DNA of 64,000 nucleotides from Macrotrachela quadricornifera (taxonomy: Eukaryota; Rotifera; Eurotatoria; Philodinida; Philodinidae), in the NCBI GenBank assembly GCA_022393335.1, contig JAJEKB010020480.1, positions 491,681-555,680 on the forward strand, in the 5' to 3' direction. A model generated the notes under the pieces. The model had not been told where the DNA came from. It did no database searches and saw only the letters and a list, made by a program, of their open reading frames with translations. A program made the position numbers and the translations under genes. Positions 41,265 to 52,188 of this stretch are shown in pieces; within the stretch, counting starts at the first letter, position 1; every line of letters begins with the position of its first letter.

Positions 41265-41489
41265 ATACCCAGACAGACAAAGCTAAAAAAAACCGGTGAA
41301 ATACGCGTTTTAACGAGTAATTACAGAGTAACTTTTAACGCAATAGAACGTTTTCTGAAGATTGCGTAAAAACACGTTCAAACAGCGTAAATACGGTCTT
41401 TTTACGGTGACTTACCGTTAAAACGCCGTATTTACGCTATTTGAACGTACTTTTACGCGTTTTTTTTAAAATCTTGCCTGCTTGGGTAT
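41265..41489. mobile_element. Palindromic MITE-like element
   Basis: Inner arms 41364-41408 and 41414-41458 form a near-perfect palindrome (GCGTAAAAACACGTTCAAAC against its complement). The ends ATACCCAGACAGACAAAG and CTTGCCTGCTTGGGTAT are imperfect inverted repeats. CpG-rich ACG/CGT words set it off from the local DNA. It has no coding capacity. Confidence 0.65.
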
Positions 41490-41714
41490 GGCAATTTTGT
41501 CTATGACATATATGTATCTTTTCGTTCCATCCGTTTTATATACGTATGTTATTGAAAAAAACACACTTCTTTATTCTTGATTAATGATTCTTTACAGATG
41601 ATTTTCGTGACTTTCTTGACTTAACCGACTTAACATGACTTTAAAGTAACTTAAGTCAGTCGTTTCCCCTTTTTGCGTTTGCACTCTATTTTTATACATT
41701 TCATCGTATTAAGG

Positions 41715-41899
41715 AGTACAATATATCAAAAGATACAGCGTTAAAAAGCTCTATAATTTACATATGATCAGTTATTTTATAGTTGTACTTTTTGTTTTCA
41801 AAATGACTATTTCATTTTGTTATTACCTATTACGTTTTATCAAAAAAATAAAGTCGTATGTAAATTGTAGAGCTTTTCATGCTGTATCGTTTTGTGTAC
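41715..41899. repeat. Inverted repeat, about 50 bp arms
   Basis: 41715-41767 and 41853-41899 are inverted copies sharing AGCTCTA-AATTTACATA and GATACAGC. It is a small foldback relic next to the palindromic MITE. Confidence 0.6.
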
Positions 41900-42319
41900 T
41901 TTGTTTCTCTAATAGGGCGAAGTAACTGATGAAAAAATATAATACAAAGCGTAGTCGTTCGTTATATTCACGTCGTTACTTTTTACATCTTTTTTTAAAT
42001 ATATCTAAAGCAGTTTTTAGCTCTAGTCACATATAAATTTGTAGAGAATTTTAAGCCCTATCTTTTAACAATAAAAAGTGTTTTAATCAAAGAAACAATA
42101 GAGGAGAAATCTCGAAAATACTAACAGCGCAAATATTTGTGCGCCACTCGTTATGTAATTAATAGTTCGTGATTTGAGGGTGTATTCTATTAATAATACT
42201 CGTTTATTAAATAATTAGATTTTGCATATGCTTTAAGCTGTCAAAAATTGGGCGGAACTTCCGAAAAGGTTGATATTAATTAGAATAAAAGATCATTTCC
42301 ATAGAAATTTTGCTTTCTC
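41900..42319. other. Intergenic upstream of the GPCR pair
   Basis: AT-rich, no gene seen. Confidence 0.5.
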
Positions 42320-42327
42320 TATAAATG
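42320..42327 (+). promoter_or_regulatory. TATA box of GPCR 1
   Basis: TATAAATG lies about 110 bp upstream of the ATG at 42431. Confidence 0.4.
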
Positions 42328-42430
42328 GTATAGGTATTTTTGTAATTAAGTACATTATTTATTAGAAATATAATCATATTATTGTACTACTGAAGGATTA
42401 TAAATTTTATTTAAGTTTTATATTTGTAAT

Positions 42431-43381
42431 ATGACTTCTTGGATTATTATAAACATTATTTTAAATATTATAACTTTTTTGAATTCAATATTTACATGTA
42501 TTATTTCAATTGGAATACTATTAATTATAATTATTTTTCATCGTCAAACACGATCAGTACCATTATTATTAGCTAGTCATACTTGTTTAGCTATGCTTCT
42601 AGCTTCAATAATGTTAGCAAGTATGGCTATTTCTAGTTTATATGGATTTATTGGTAATCAATTATCTGAATATGATGGTACAATATGGTGTTATTGTCGT
42701 GGTTTTTTAGTTCATGGTTTTCTTTGTGTAGCTTATGATTCATATATTGTACAAGCAGGCTATCGTGTTTGTCGAGTTGTTTTTTATCGACGAAAAGTAT
42801 GGTATAGTTTTAAACTTTATTGTTTTATTATTCCTTTTGAAATTATTTTTGCGTTAATATGTATTTCACCAGTCGTAATTTTTAATCGTGTTATTTATAT
42901 GCAATCAGAATATTATTGTCAAACACCATTTACTGATCTTCCAGCAATTTTATATGTTGCTGCACGTCTTTATGCATTTCCAATAATTAGTCTTTTTGGA
43001 ATATATATATATTTAGTAAAATATATGCGACGAATAAATCCATTAATAGAAACAGTTGATACACGTCTTCGTGCTCGAAGTAATGCACGAGATTTAACAA
43101 TAATTAAAAGATTATTAATCATATTAATTTTACTACTTTTTCTTGGTTTGCCTTCAATGATCTTATTAATCATGTTTCTTTTCACTGGTCATCTAGTTTC
43201 AATTACATATCGAATTGGTTGGCTTGTTGCATCTTTTTCTTCAGTTTTTCTTGCACTTACAGTTATTATATATACAACTCCATTACGAGAAACAGTTAAA
43301 CGTTTAATTCATCATATTGGTATTCTACGTTGTCGTTTGATACCACAACAACCAGTACAAACAAGAAACCAAACAAAATAA
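42431..43381 (+). CDS. Rhodopsin-like 7TM GPCR, rotifer-type family, copy 1
   Basis: Intronless, 316 residues, with seven hydrophobic segments at roughly 8-35, 45-70, 88-110, 130-150, 175-200, 228-250 and 260-285. The canonical motifs are altered: GYRVCRV stands in the DRY position, LFLGLPS where CWxP is expected, and TTPLRE in place of NPxxY. Cys in the first extracellular loop (WCYCRGF) and in the second (YYCQTPF) can form the conserved disulfide. The start is short, without a long extracellular domain, so small ligands or peptides are likely. Intronless tandem copies suggest lineage-specific expansion. Chemosensory or neuropeptide roles are guesses. Confidence 0.85.
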   Translation: MTSWIIINIILNIITFLNSIFTCIISIGILLIIIIFHRQTRSVPLLLASHTCLAMLLASIMLASMAISSLYGFIGNQLSEYDGTIWCYCRGFLVHGFLCVAYDSYIVQAGYRVCRVVFYRRKVWYSFKLYCFIIPFEIIFALICISPVVIFNRVIYMQSEYYCQTPFTDLPAILYVAARLYAFPIISLFGIYIYLVKYMRRINPLIETVDTRLRARSNARDLTIIKRLLIILILLLFLGLPSMILLIMFLFTGHLVSITYRIGWLVASFSSVFLALTVIIYTTPLRETVKRLIHHIGILRCRLIPQQPVQTRNQTK

Positions 43382-43644
43382 TTATAAAAAAAAACTTCTT
43401 TTAAAATAACTATTTTGTTTGTTTTTTTTAATGCAAATATTTTGTTCTTATATTTTATTCATTTCATTTGTACTGTGAAAATAAATATATATATGTAGTC
43501 AATAATCATTTCTATTGAGAAATAAGTATCAAATTTTTTTAATTATCTTTTTTTTTCTTACATTCATAAGGTTATTGGATATATTTTAGTTAAGAACAAA
43601 AAGCATTACTGGAGAAATATTATCCAAAGTTATTTTTTTTCTTT

Positions 43645-43652
43645 TATAAATA
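43645..43652 (+). promoter_or_regulatory. TATA box of GPCR 2
   Basis: TATAAATA lies 14 bp before an upstream in-frame ATG at 43659 and about 105 bp before the ATG at 43755. This spacing places transcription start past 43659 and favours 43755 as the true start. Confidence 0.45.
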
Positions 43653-43754
43653 ATTAAAATGATCAAATTAGTTTCTGTATATTGTCATAATATATATTAT
43701 TTCTCTAACAACGTTTTCTTCTTATTATTATTCATAGAAAATTTTTCAATAATA

Positions 43755-44702
43755 ATGAATACATGGAATATTGTAAATATATTTTTAAATTTTATTACAT
43801 TAATTAATTCAATTTTAACAATATGTATTTGTTTATTTATCTTTTTACTTATTCTAATTTTCTATCGACAATCACGTTCAGTACCACTTTTATTAGCTAG
43901 TCATACATGTTCAATATTAATGATATCATCATTTATGTTATCAAGTATGGCTATAGCTAGTTTATTTGGATATTTAGATATTATTTTAGACCAACATGGA
44001 AATACAAAATGGTGTTATTGGCGTGGTTTTTTTATTCATGCTTTTCTTTGTGCTCTTTATGATTCATATATTGTACAAGCTGGTTATCGTCTTTGTCGAG
44101 TTGTTTTTTATCGACAAAAAATTTTACATAGTTTTCCACTTTATGCGCGTCTTGTACCAATTGAATCATTATTTGGTATTGTAAGTATATCACCAGTTTT
44201 ATTTCGTGGTGATATTATTTATATATCAACAGAATATTATTGTCAAACACCATTTACAAATATTCCAGCTATAGGTTATATAGCTATAAGACTTTTTTTA
44301 CTTCCAATTTTATTTATTACATTAGTTTATATATATTTATTAAAACATATTCGTCAATCAATACCAATAAATAATAATTATCGTCAACGTTCAAAACAAG
44401 ATACAAGAGATTTAATAGTGATAAAACGACTTCTTCTTATGTTAAGTGTTTTAATATTACTTGGATTACCATCAGTTATTTTTTTAAGTATTTTTATTAT
44501 AACAGGGCATCTTATGCCTATAACATATCGAATTGGTTGGTTATCTGTATCGTTTTCACTTGTTTTTCTTGCTTATATGCTTATTCAATTGACTAATCCA
44601 TTAAAAAAATGTGTTCGACGACTTTTTAATCGTAATTTAACTCAACAAGTTCCTTGTAAATTATTACATGAACAACAACAACAACTTTTGAATGATTTTT
44701 GA
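43755..44702 (+). CDS. Rhodopsin-like 7TM GPCR, rotifer-type family, copy 2
   Basis: 315 residues, co-linear with the 316-residue neighbour 373 bp upstream. Identical blocks include RSVPLLLASHTC, DSYIVQAGYR, EYYCQTPFT and HL..ITYRIGWL. The same altered motifs are present (GYRLCRV, TNPLKK). The start at 43755 matches the neighbour's start and the TATA position. The in-frame ATG at 43659 would add 32 residues. A Gln-rich tail (HEQQQQQ) ends the protein. The pair is a tandem duplication that has diverged considerably, so both copies are probably kept by selection. Confidence 0.85.
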   Translation: MNTWNIVNIFLNFITLINSILTICICLFIFLLILIFYRQSRSVPLLLASHTCSILMISSFMLSSMAIASLFGYLDIILDQHGNTKWCYWRGFFIHAFLCALYDSYIVQAGYRLCRVVFYRQKILHSFPLYARLVPIESLFGIVSISPVLFRGDIIYISTEYYCQTPFTNIPAIGYIAIRLFLLPILFITLVYIYLLKHIRQSIPINNNYRQRSKQDTRDLIVIKRLLLMLSVLILLGLPSVIFLSIFIITGHLMPITYRIGWLSVSFSLVFLAYMLIQLTNPLKKCVRRLFNRNLTQQVPCKLLHEQQQQLLNDF

Positions 44703-45546
44703 AATGAATGTTTTGACACTTTTTTTTTGTAAATATTTATTCAATCAAAAAATGATTTGCTTGTAGAATATATTTAATCTGTAAATATTGTTTTTTTTTG
44801 CTTATTATCAATATATCAGTTACGCAATACGAATGAATGAATACTGCATAGAACCATATATATATATACACCCTCTCACACTAACCATTATTTTGTTTTT
44901 ATTAATTTCTTAAAAATTTGCTGTCTCTGGTAGCTATCTTCAGTCCAGAAGTCATTAAATTGCATGAATCTTTTACCTTATGAGCTATATCGTTTATCTG
45001 GTTTTTATCAAAACCTAAATCAACAAATGTTATTGGAATTTTGGATAATGAAAATCAATTTCCTCCTCTATATACAAAAGATAAGTTTTCCTGGGAAATA
45101 CCTTGTTCCTAAAGGTATCAAATATAAAAACTGTTGGAGCAGAGATATTAGTTATATATCTCAGGTAAATAAAGAAGATGATTAAAAGGTAAAGGAAATT
45201 AATATAAAAGGACTACTGAGGGAGCTTCCGATTTGATTCGAGCACAAATGAGGTAAAAAATGACATTAAACAAAGGCAATGGTTGACATTACTATTCTCT
45301 TTATTTCTACCTATTGATTTCTTGCAAGATTAACTCTACGTGACTCAGTTTCGATCCAATATTTACGCTGCAATATACAATAAAACTATTTATGCAAAAA
45401 ATTATTTTACTTTTGTAGATTCGACAGAATTGATGATTGTAGAACGATAAACAGATTATTCTGAAATCTTTATATAGATAATCAAATGATCATAATAGGT
45501 TTATTTTAATGAATATAACATATTCAATATGAAGAAAAATAAATTA
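44703..45546. other. Intergenic, possible decayed coding fragment
   Basis: At 44964-45185 two overlapping plus-strand frames show protein-like stretches (for example GIKYKNCWSRDISYIS). They need a frameshift to join and match no family I know. No intact gene. Confidence 0.3.
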
Positions 45547-45759
45547 TTATTGTTTTGTCATTTTATATTTATCTATATCACTCCCATCACCAATTACTGT
45601 CATATATCTTTGAAGTATTTTACGTGTTAATGGTATCTGTTCTTGATGATGTAAATCATTTTGTGTAACTTGTGCATGAATATTTTCTAATTCAACTGTA
45701 CGATGTAGTGGAGCAAAATTAAGTTGATACGGTGGTGGAGGTGGTGGTTCTGTTGACAT
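45547..45759 (-). CDS. Small proline-rich hydrophilic protein, uncertain
   Basis: 70 residues starting MSTEPPPPPPYQLNFAPLHR. The rest is hydrophilic and helix-prone, with LTRKILQRYMTVIGDGSDID. No signal peptide, membrane segment or known motif. Codon use (A/T third positions) is like neighbouring genes, and the sequence is less biased than random open frames here. That is why I keep it at low confidence. Confidence 0.4.
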   Translation of the reverse strand: MSTEPPPPPPYQLNFAPLHRTVELENIHAQVTQNDLHHQEQIPLTRKILQRYMTVIGDGSDIDKYKMTKQ

Positions 45760-47149
45760 TGATTGCTTCTTCTTTTTTTTTCCACACTTGGTGATTGTAT
45801 ATGTGTTGAGTATTGATAGGACTCGAAATAAATTCTCATGAACGGAAACAAGAACGAGAAAATGATTTTTTTTCTCCTTTTTGTATTATTATGATCGTTT
45901 TCTCGAATCTTTCATAGAGATTGTCAAATAGTTTTACTCATACCATATTTCATTTAATAATGCTAAATGATTTCCTTTTCCTTTATCTACGAACAAGGAT
46001 ATATATAATACTCAATAGTTGAATAATCATAAATTCTTTCTTTTTTTCTTCTTCTTCTTCTTGAACGATAATAAAAAAACATTAACCTATATGAATTGAT
46101 AGAGATTATTTGCTTGTGTGCAATAGTTTGAAAACGATCTATCAATATGCATTAGATATTGAAGGGAAAAAAAAAGTAAAAACTGATTAATGTCAATAAG
46201 ATCATAGAACAGGAAAAGATTTCAGGAAATAAAGAAAATCATTAGAAATAGAAAAGTTATAAGAGAAAAAAATATATATACCAATGAATAATAAGATTCA
46301 ATAGACATTTAATAAACGATGGTTAACATCAACTTGAAATAAAAATAATAATATATTTATCATTTTGAAAAATAGTATTTAATATACAATAATAGTATAA
46401 ATATATATCACTTAAAAGATATTATAATTATATATAAAAATGTCACGCTCGATACGTTAAACTGCAACGTGTTCATTTATGGCTTCATCGTAAAAAGAGA
46501 TCCACAATTCAACGTGATTTTAATTTAAAGCTAAAACTGGTGTACAATACTTTCATAAAACTAATTTTGAAATTCGCGTTCGTTTATTTTTTTTAAGATT
46601 GCTTTTTGTACATATGTTGTTAGAACGCTACACTGCAAAAATCTTTAAGAAAACTACTGCTTTGAAGTAAAGGATATTCTAAGAGCCAGTAATGATACTG
46701 AATTCACAGGTGAATCAAAAGTTTCTGCAAAAATATTGCACCGTCTTTCATCAGCTAAAACATTTTTCCGAAGAATTCAAAGCATCTATTTGGAATATAC
46801 ATTGAAAGGACTTTTTACCTATGTGGTTGAAATATTTCTAGTGTTTCTCCTTTGGATACGAAACACATTTTCGAAGGACACTTAAATTTAGTCTGTAAAA
46901 GCAGCTCGAAACAAGTGCTGTAGAAGAGGCTGATTTCTCAATATTTTTCGATGTTCTCCTATTATTATTAACACAGTTCTTAAATATGATGTAGAGCCCA
47001 CAGTAAGCCATAAATTTGGAAAAAATTATAATTTTTTTAATCGACTCGTGACTAAGATATTTCAGTCTATAAGCGAAGATTTTTGAAAAAAATCGAAAAA
47101 TCCGATTTCTTTCTCTTTTTGTATTTAGGTGGGTGATATCTACAATAGC

Positions 47150-47521
47150 GTGGGTCAAAAATGACCCATTCGTAGTTAATGACATCAAAAGCTGATTTTA
47201 AGAGGCATTTTGTTTTTGGTACAAACTATAAATTAGCAAGATATTTATAGTAAAAACCTTCATAGAGCTATTAATCGATTAAAAACATCTGATATATTGT
47301 CGTTTCTGAGTCACTTTCGTCAACTTAGTCACCTTTATAGGTATTCAACCATATATTATCTCATAACGATTCATTTTTCAAAAATTAATTTATAATAGAT
47401 ATGTATGCAGCTCTATACAAATAAAATAAACACCAAGTTGCGAGAAATAATGGAAAATTAGACTGACATAAAAATCCAATTCTTATGTCATTGAGTACGA
47501 ATGGGTCATTTTTGATCCATT
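47150..47521. mobile_element. MITE with about 38 bp terminal inverted repeats
   Basis: TGGGTCAAAAATGACCCATT followed by CGTAGTTAATGACAT at the left is repeated inverted at 47484-47521. The outermost TGGGTCA...TGACCCA is itself palindromic. The 372 bp element has no gene. Confidence 0.65.
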
Positions 47522-49042
47522 TCGCATATCTACAGTGAAATAACTTAGTTGAAATCTAACTGTACCAATGCTATATTGATCACTTGTACAATCTATCTCT
47601 ATGGCTGATTCAATACCAGTTCTGCTGGATCTGCGCCATTGTCTAAAGGAGTACTTTGGATACTTCGGGAAAATGTTTTAGCCAGCGAAGACGGTACAAC
47701 ATTTTTGTTTTATAAAAGCTTTTGCATCACCCATTATGAATACTCTTTTATCAATGATAAGAAAAAAAACATGGTATTTGAAAAATAACGGCATGCGATA
47801 GATTTGTTTACGCCATATATTCAAGATACTTATTATATTATTACATGAGAAATTTCATCTTTTTAATTCACTCTTGAAATACTCTTCCGATGTAAACAAG
47901 AGATGCTGCACTGACTTCCTAAGTTGTTCTAACTAAGAATTATATAGTTTATCTTGTATACATTTCGACAACTGAAAATCTTGAAGCGTAATCTGAGATG
48001 AATACGTTTAGCTAAGTTTAACTTCATTCTTTTCATTTTGAAATAATTAATAATATGATTAACAATAAATGTCACTCTGTACACATATTATGCATTCTAT
48101 ATCAAGAATATACTATAAATGTATTTCTTCTCTGAATTGTTAACTAGTACTTAAATGAGTTAAAATTTAATCGTTTTACACACAGTCATATATATCATTT
48201 TAAAATAAAAATTTAACTTTGATATTTTTTTCAAAATGTGTAGATATATGTTGAATACCTTGACAGAATTTCCTTGATTCGAAAGTAAAAAAAAATGATT
48301 TTGATTTCCCATTACATCATTTTAAACGATAACGACATTTTGCATTACCCATTCATTCTTCTCTACAATTAAAAAAAAGTAATATGACTGAATCATTTAG
48401 GAAGGTCGAAAATAGTGTAAATAATTTTCGAGCCTCTCATATATACTCAGGCATCAGAAGGTTCAGTTCCACTCCTCGACACTCTGTGTTCGTAAGTTAG
48501 ATATATACGATAACAAAAGAACAAACAAAAAAAAACATGTGAGTCATATACTTTAGTACGTACGATACAGATCAACTACCTTACACTTACTATAATTGGT
48601 ATTAGCCATCACAAATCATCCTATTATGTTTTCGTTTCTGTTCTCTTTCTATATTGTCTTCGTTCTATTCATCGGCTTACAATAATATCTATTTTCTTCT
48701 TTCATATTATATCTCTATCGTAGGCGTCCATGGACGGAATGAATCAATGCATATATTCAAAAAAAAAATCATGCGACAAGGCAATTCCTAACTAATATTA
48801 GTGCAATTTTCGACATGCGCCGCCTCCTATCACCTTAGCATTCATATATAGGAAGAAAAAAAAATACATAATTATAAATCAACTCATTTTGTCAAGGTTA
48901 TTGTTTTATTTCAATAAATTGAAAGATTCTTTTACATATGATCATTCTATATAAATAAAAAAAAAACAAAAATTTCTTTTTTTTTCTTTCTCTTTCAAAC
49001 TTCATATGATTGCGATTAACGCCTAAAGTAAATTTTCAAATA

Positions 49043-49120
49043 TTCTTTTTGCACTGACATAAAATGAAACGAAAAGAAAAAAAACGAGAAGAGGAAAAAA
49101 AAATGTCAGTACAAAAAGAA
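49043..49120 (+). repeat. Short hairpin, 18 bp arms
   Basis: TTCTTTTTGCACTGACAT (49043-49060) pairs with ATGTCAGTACAAAAAGAA (49103-49120) with one mismatch that would be C:A or a wobble. The loop of 42 nt is A-rich. It lies 186 bp before the next gene. It could be a MITE relic or a structured leader; nothing shows it is transcribed. Confidence 0.4.
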
Positions 49121-49305
49121 CAGAATAAAAATATATTGCTTTAAGTTTCATTCATAATCTCCAAGAAAAATATTGTAGATTTCAACTGTTTTTTTTTATT
49201 CACAATGAAATACAAACGATGTAAGTAAATATATATATTTACCAATTTAAATTTATCTCTATTTCATTATTAGTATATTCAAAATCTATTCGATTATCTA
49301 ATAAT

Positions 49306-50631
49306 ATGAATAAACAAAATAAACGTTGTCCTTTATGTGACTCATTATTAAAAACACATCGATATCTTTCAATGAATAAATCTATTCATGAATCAATTAT
49401 AATTAATAATATAAAAACAATAACTTATGCAGAATGTTGTCAAAGATATTTAAAAGAAATGTCTATATTTAAAAAATTACCTATTATCTGTTTGAAATGT
49501 TCAGATAATTTACAACATATTCATTCATTACATTTAGATGCAGAAAAATTAACAGAAAATCTGCGTCGACTTTGTACAAAAACAAAAAATTTAAATAAAA
49601 TTCGTCAATCTTATTCAAAAACTGAAATGAATGTTGACATTAAAGAAGAACCTATATCAATAGAATTAGTATCACCATCTGTTATTTCAAATATACAACC
49701 ATTTAATACTATTAATTCAACGATTATTCCATCAGAAATATTTTCAAATGAATATTATCAAAATCTTTTGAGTCGTCATACAATTAGTAGTACATCAGCT
49801 GTATGATTCATAAAAAAATAAAGGTTATTACTATTTTACCTCCTCTCATTTTAGTTACATTACGAACAATTTCTTATTGAATCACCGACAACGACACTTA
49901 TTTCTCACCAAGAACGACAAACTGATTCAAATAATGAACAAATATCACTTGGTTTATTTTTATTATTATTTTTTTTGATAAATTAATTTAATTGATTTAT
50001 ATTTATAGATGATGATCGATCACTTTCACCATCTATAAATGATGACGATAATGGTATAAAAACTACACGTTTAAATCGTCGTCAATATAATTTTTTACTT
50101 GAATTACCTGATCAACAATCATTAAATGCATTTATTGAAGCATCAGCAGCTGAATCTCGTTCTCGTTGGACTTGGCGTCGAACATCAGCTAATTCTCGTG
50201 GATATAAAATATATTATGTATGTAATTTTTCTATGCGTCGTCATTATCATCCATGTTCAGCAGCAATGTATGCACTTTTTCATCCTGAAGGATCAATATC
50301 AATTTATTCTTATGGACAGCATCAACATATTCCAAAAAATCGTCTTCCTTTATCGATAACTGATGAAACTAAAAGTGAAGTATTTAAATGTTTACAAACA
50401 GGTATGTCAACAAGTGATATTCGTGAACATTTGACTCAACATAATTTACCATTTGGTGATACAAAAAAATTAAACAATTTTATTAAATATCATAAAGAAT
50501 TATTACGTTTTGGTGCTGTAACAAATATTCGATTAAATGGTTCTGCTTATCGTCAGCCCCAATGTTGGGCGATTCGACAACCATCAAAAACAACAACGGC
50601 AACAACAACAACAACAACAACAACGTCGTAG
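49306..50631 (+). CDS. Putative transcription factor: ZAD-like finger plus FLYWCH/WRKY-GCM1-like finger
   Basis: Exons 49306..49800, 49855..49951 and 50009..50631 (introns 54 and 57 bp) give 404 residues. Residues 8-65 carry two C-x2-C pairs (CPLC and CLKC) about 55 residues apart with an extra CC between, the layout of a ZAD dimerisation finger. Then come IKEEP (a sumoylation-like site) and a disordered linker. Residues about 245-310 contain WTWRR, then C-x10-C, then HQH after about 21 residues, the zinc site of the WRKY-GCM1/FLYWCH superfamily, known from MULE transposases. A helical part and a poly-Thr tail follow. I infer a nuclear DNA-binding regulator, possibly a domesticated transposase DNA-binding domain. 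No DDE domain is present. Confidence 0.7.
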
Positions 50632-52188
50632 ACAATTTTAACAGACAAAACAATTGATCCTAATTAAATTCATTTTTTTAGTATATAACCATATACATAC
50701 CGTGCCAATTCCATGATGCTACTTTTTTGTCTGTTCAACTTATATAGAAAAACAAATGGTAAATCTTTCTATGGTTTTTTATACATAAGAAGTCTTTATT
50801 AATGAACTTTGCTGTTTTTTTAGATTTCAAATTTTTATTTCTTGATTAGAAATAACAATAAAATACTAGGTTTCTTTCTTCTATTTCGTTGCAATAGATC
50901 ATTTATATGAAAAAAAAAATGTACTTAACCATTATTTTTATAAGGAAAAAGAAAATGTTTTCTTCAACTTAAGAACAGGAGGAAATCGATCTTGTGATTC
51001 ATTATGTACAGAAATCATCTATGACTTATTAAAAAAACAATGACTTGAGTCATTCAATATTGCAAAATATTTTCGAACTTTACATCAGAATCAATGGTCA
51101 TACTATCGAAAATAAAATATTGAAAACTTCAAGAATATATTCGTTAATTATACATTTATGCATTATTCGTAATATTGATTAAGGGTCAAATAGTAATCTA
51201 GAGCTAAGATCATTGAGTTTGTCTATTATGTTTTGACAATTTTCAAGAAAAAAGTTTGTCTTTTAAGTAGGAAATGTAATTTTCTGAATAATGTGAAAAG
51301 AAAATATTGTTTTTTAAATAGAAATGCTTATGGAAAAGATTTACAAAGAGATAATAACTTTATTGAAATAAAATGATAATCAAAGACGAATTATATAAAC
51401 ATGCATGTCATTTTTTTTATTGTCTAGACTTATTTTTATTTACTAGAAGTTATAATTAGCATTCATGATCATATTCTTTTTTAATGAGAAAAATACTTGA
51501 ATAGACATATGAAAAGATTTGTTGTTATTTTGTCATGCTCATATCGTTTTCGTATATATATATATATCGCGTGACAAAACCCTAATCTGATAGGAAATAA
51601 AATTGAAAATAAAATGCTTTGTCATATTGATTGCTTCTACTTATGTAGTATTAAATAAAGATAGAAGAAAAATTGGAGAATTGACATATATATATCTTTT
51701 TTTTATTGATGTATATATTATCATGTGTGTTATTATTTAGTTGTTCTCATCTTTTTTTTTTTATTAGACTCTAGTTCATTGTCATGTTGTAAATGAGATC
51801 CGGATCATCATCATCTTCGTCTTCAATGTAAACGATGACAACATGACGACGAAAAAGAAATCTTCATTCAAGAGGAAAAATGTCGCTCAAGCACACAACC
51901 ATCTATTTTCTCTTCATATATTTTTTCTTGGCGTTTACTAAATATACTAGTTGATCGGAATGCTCACTATAAGCGAACGAGAGTGAATGACGGATAAAAT
52001 TGAGTTGCTTATACTAATGAGAGAATGAGTGTGTATGCTTATGAGACTTTATAACAACTTTTTTTCTTCTCTATTTATCCGTTTAACACAAATATAGATA
52101 TATACATATATATATGTATATGTATGTATAAAGTAATCTCTTTTTATAGATGTTCTTCTCTTTCGTGTTGATTTCATAATGCCTTCGC
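50632..52188. other. Intergenic, no gene seen
   Basis: 1.5 kb of AT-rich sequence with TATA microsatellites. No feature can be supported. Confidence 0.5.

Larger units (their letters stand above)
45760..49305. other. Gene-poor stretch
   Basis: 3.5 kb with only repeats. A short plus-strand patch at 46440-46560 reads LQRVHLWLHRKKRSTIQRDF in one frame without a start or splice sites and may be a coding relic. The minus open frame at 46838-47188 ends inside the MITE at 47150 and is not credible. Confidence 0.4.

Noticed and set aside
43659..43754. Upstream start for GPCR 2 adding 32 residues
   Set aside because: The paralogue lacks this extension, and the TATA box at 43645 would place transcription start downstream of 43659.
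44964..45185. Possible gene after the GPCR pair
   Set aside because: Protein-like pieces appear in two different frames and need a frameshift; no family recognised and no splice solution found.
47149..47188. Possible bidirectional terminator or regulatory palindrome TGGGTCA...TGACCCA
   Set aside because: The same sequence recurs inverted 335 bp away, so it is better explained as the terminal repeat of a MITE.
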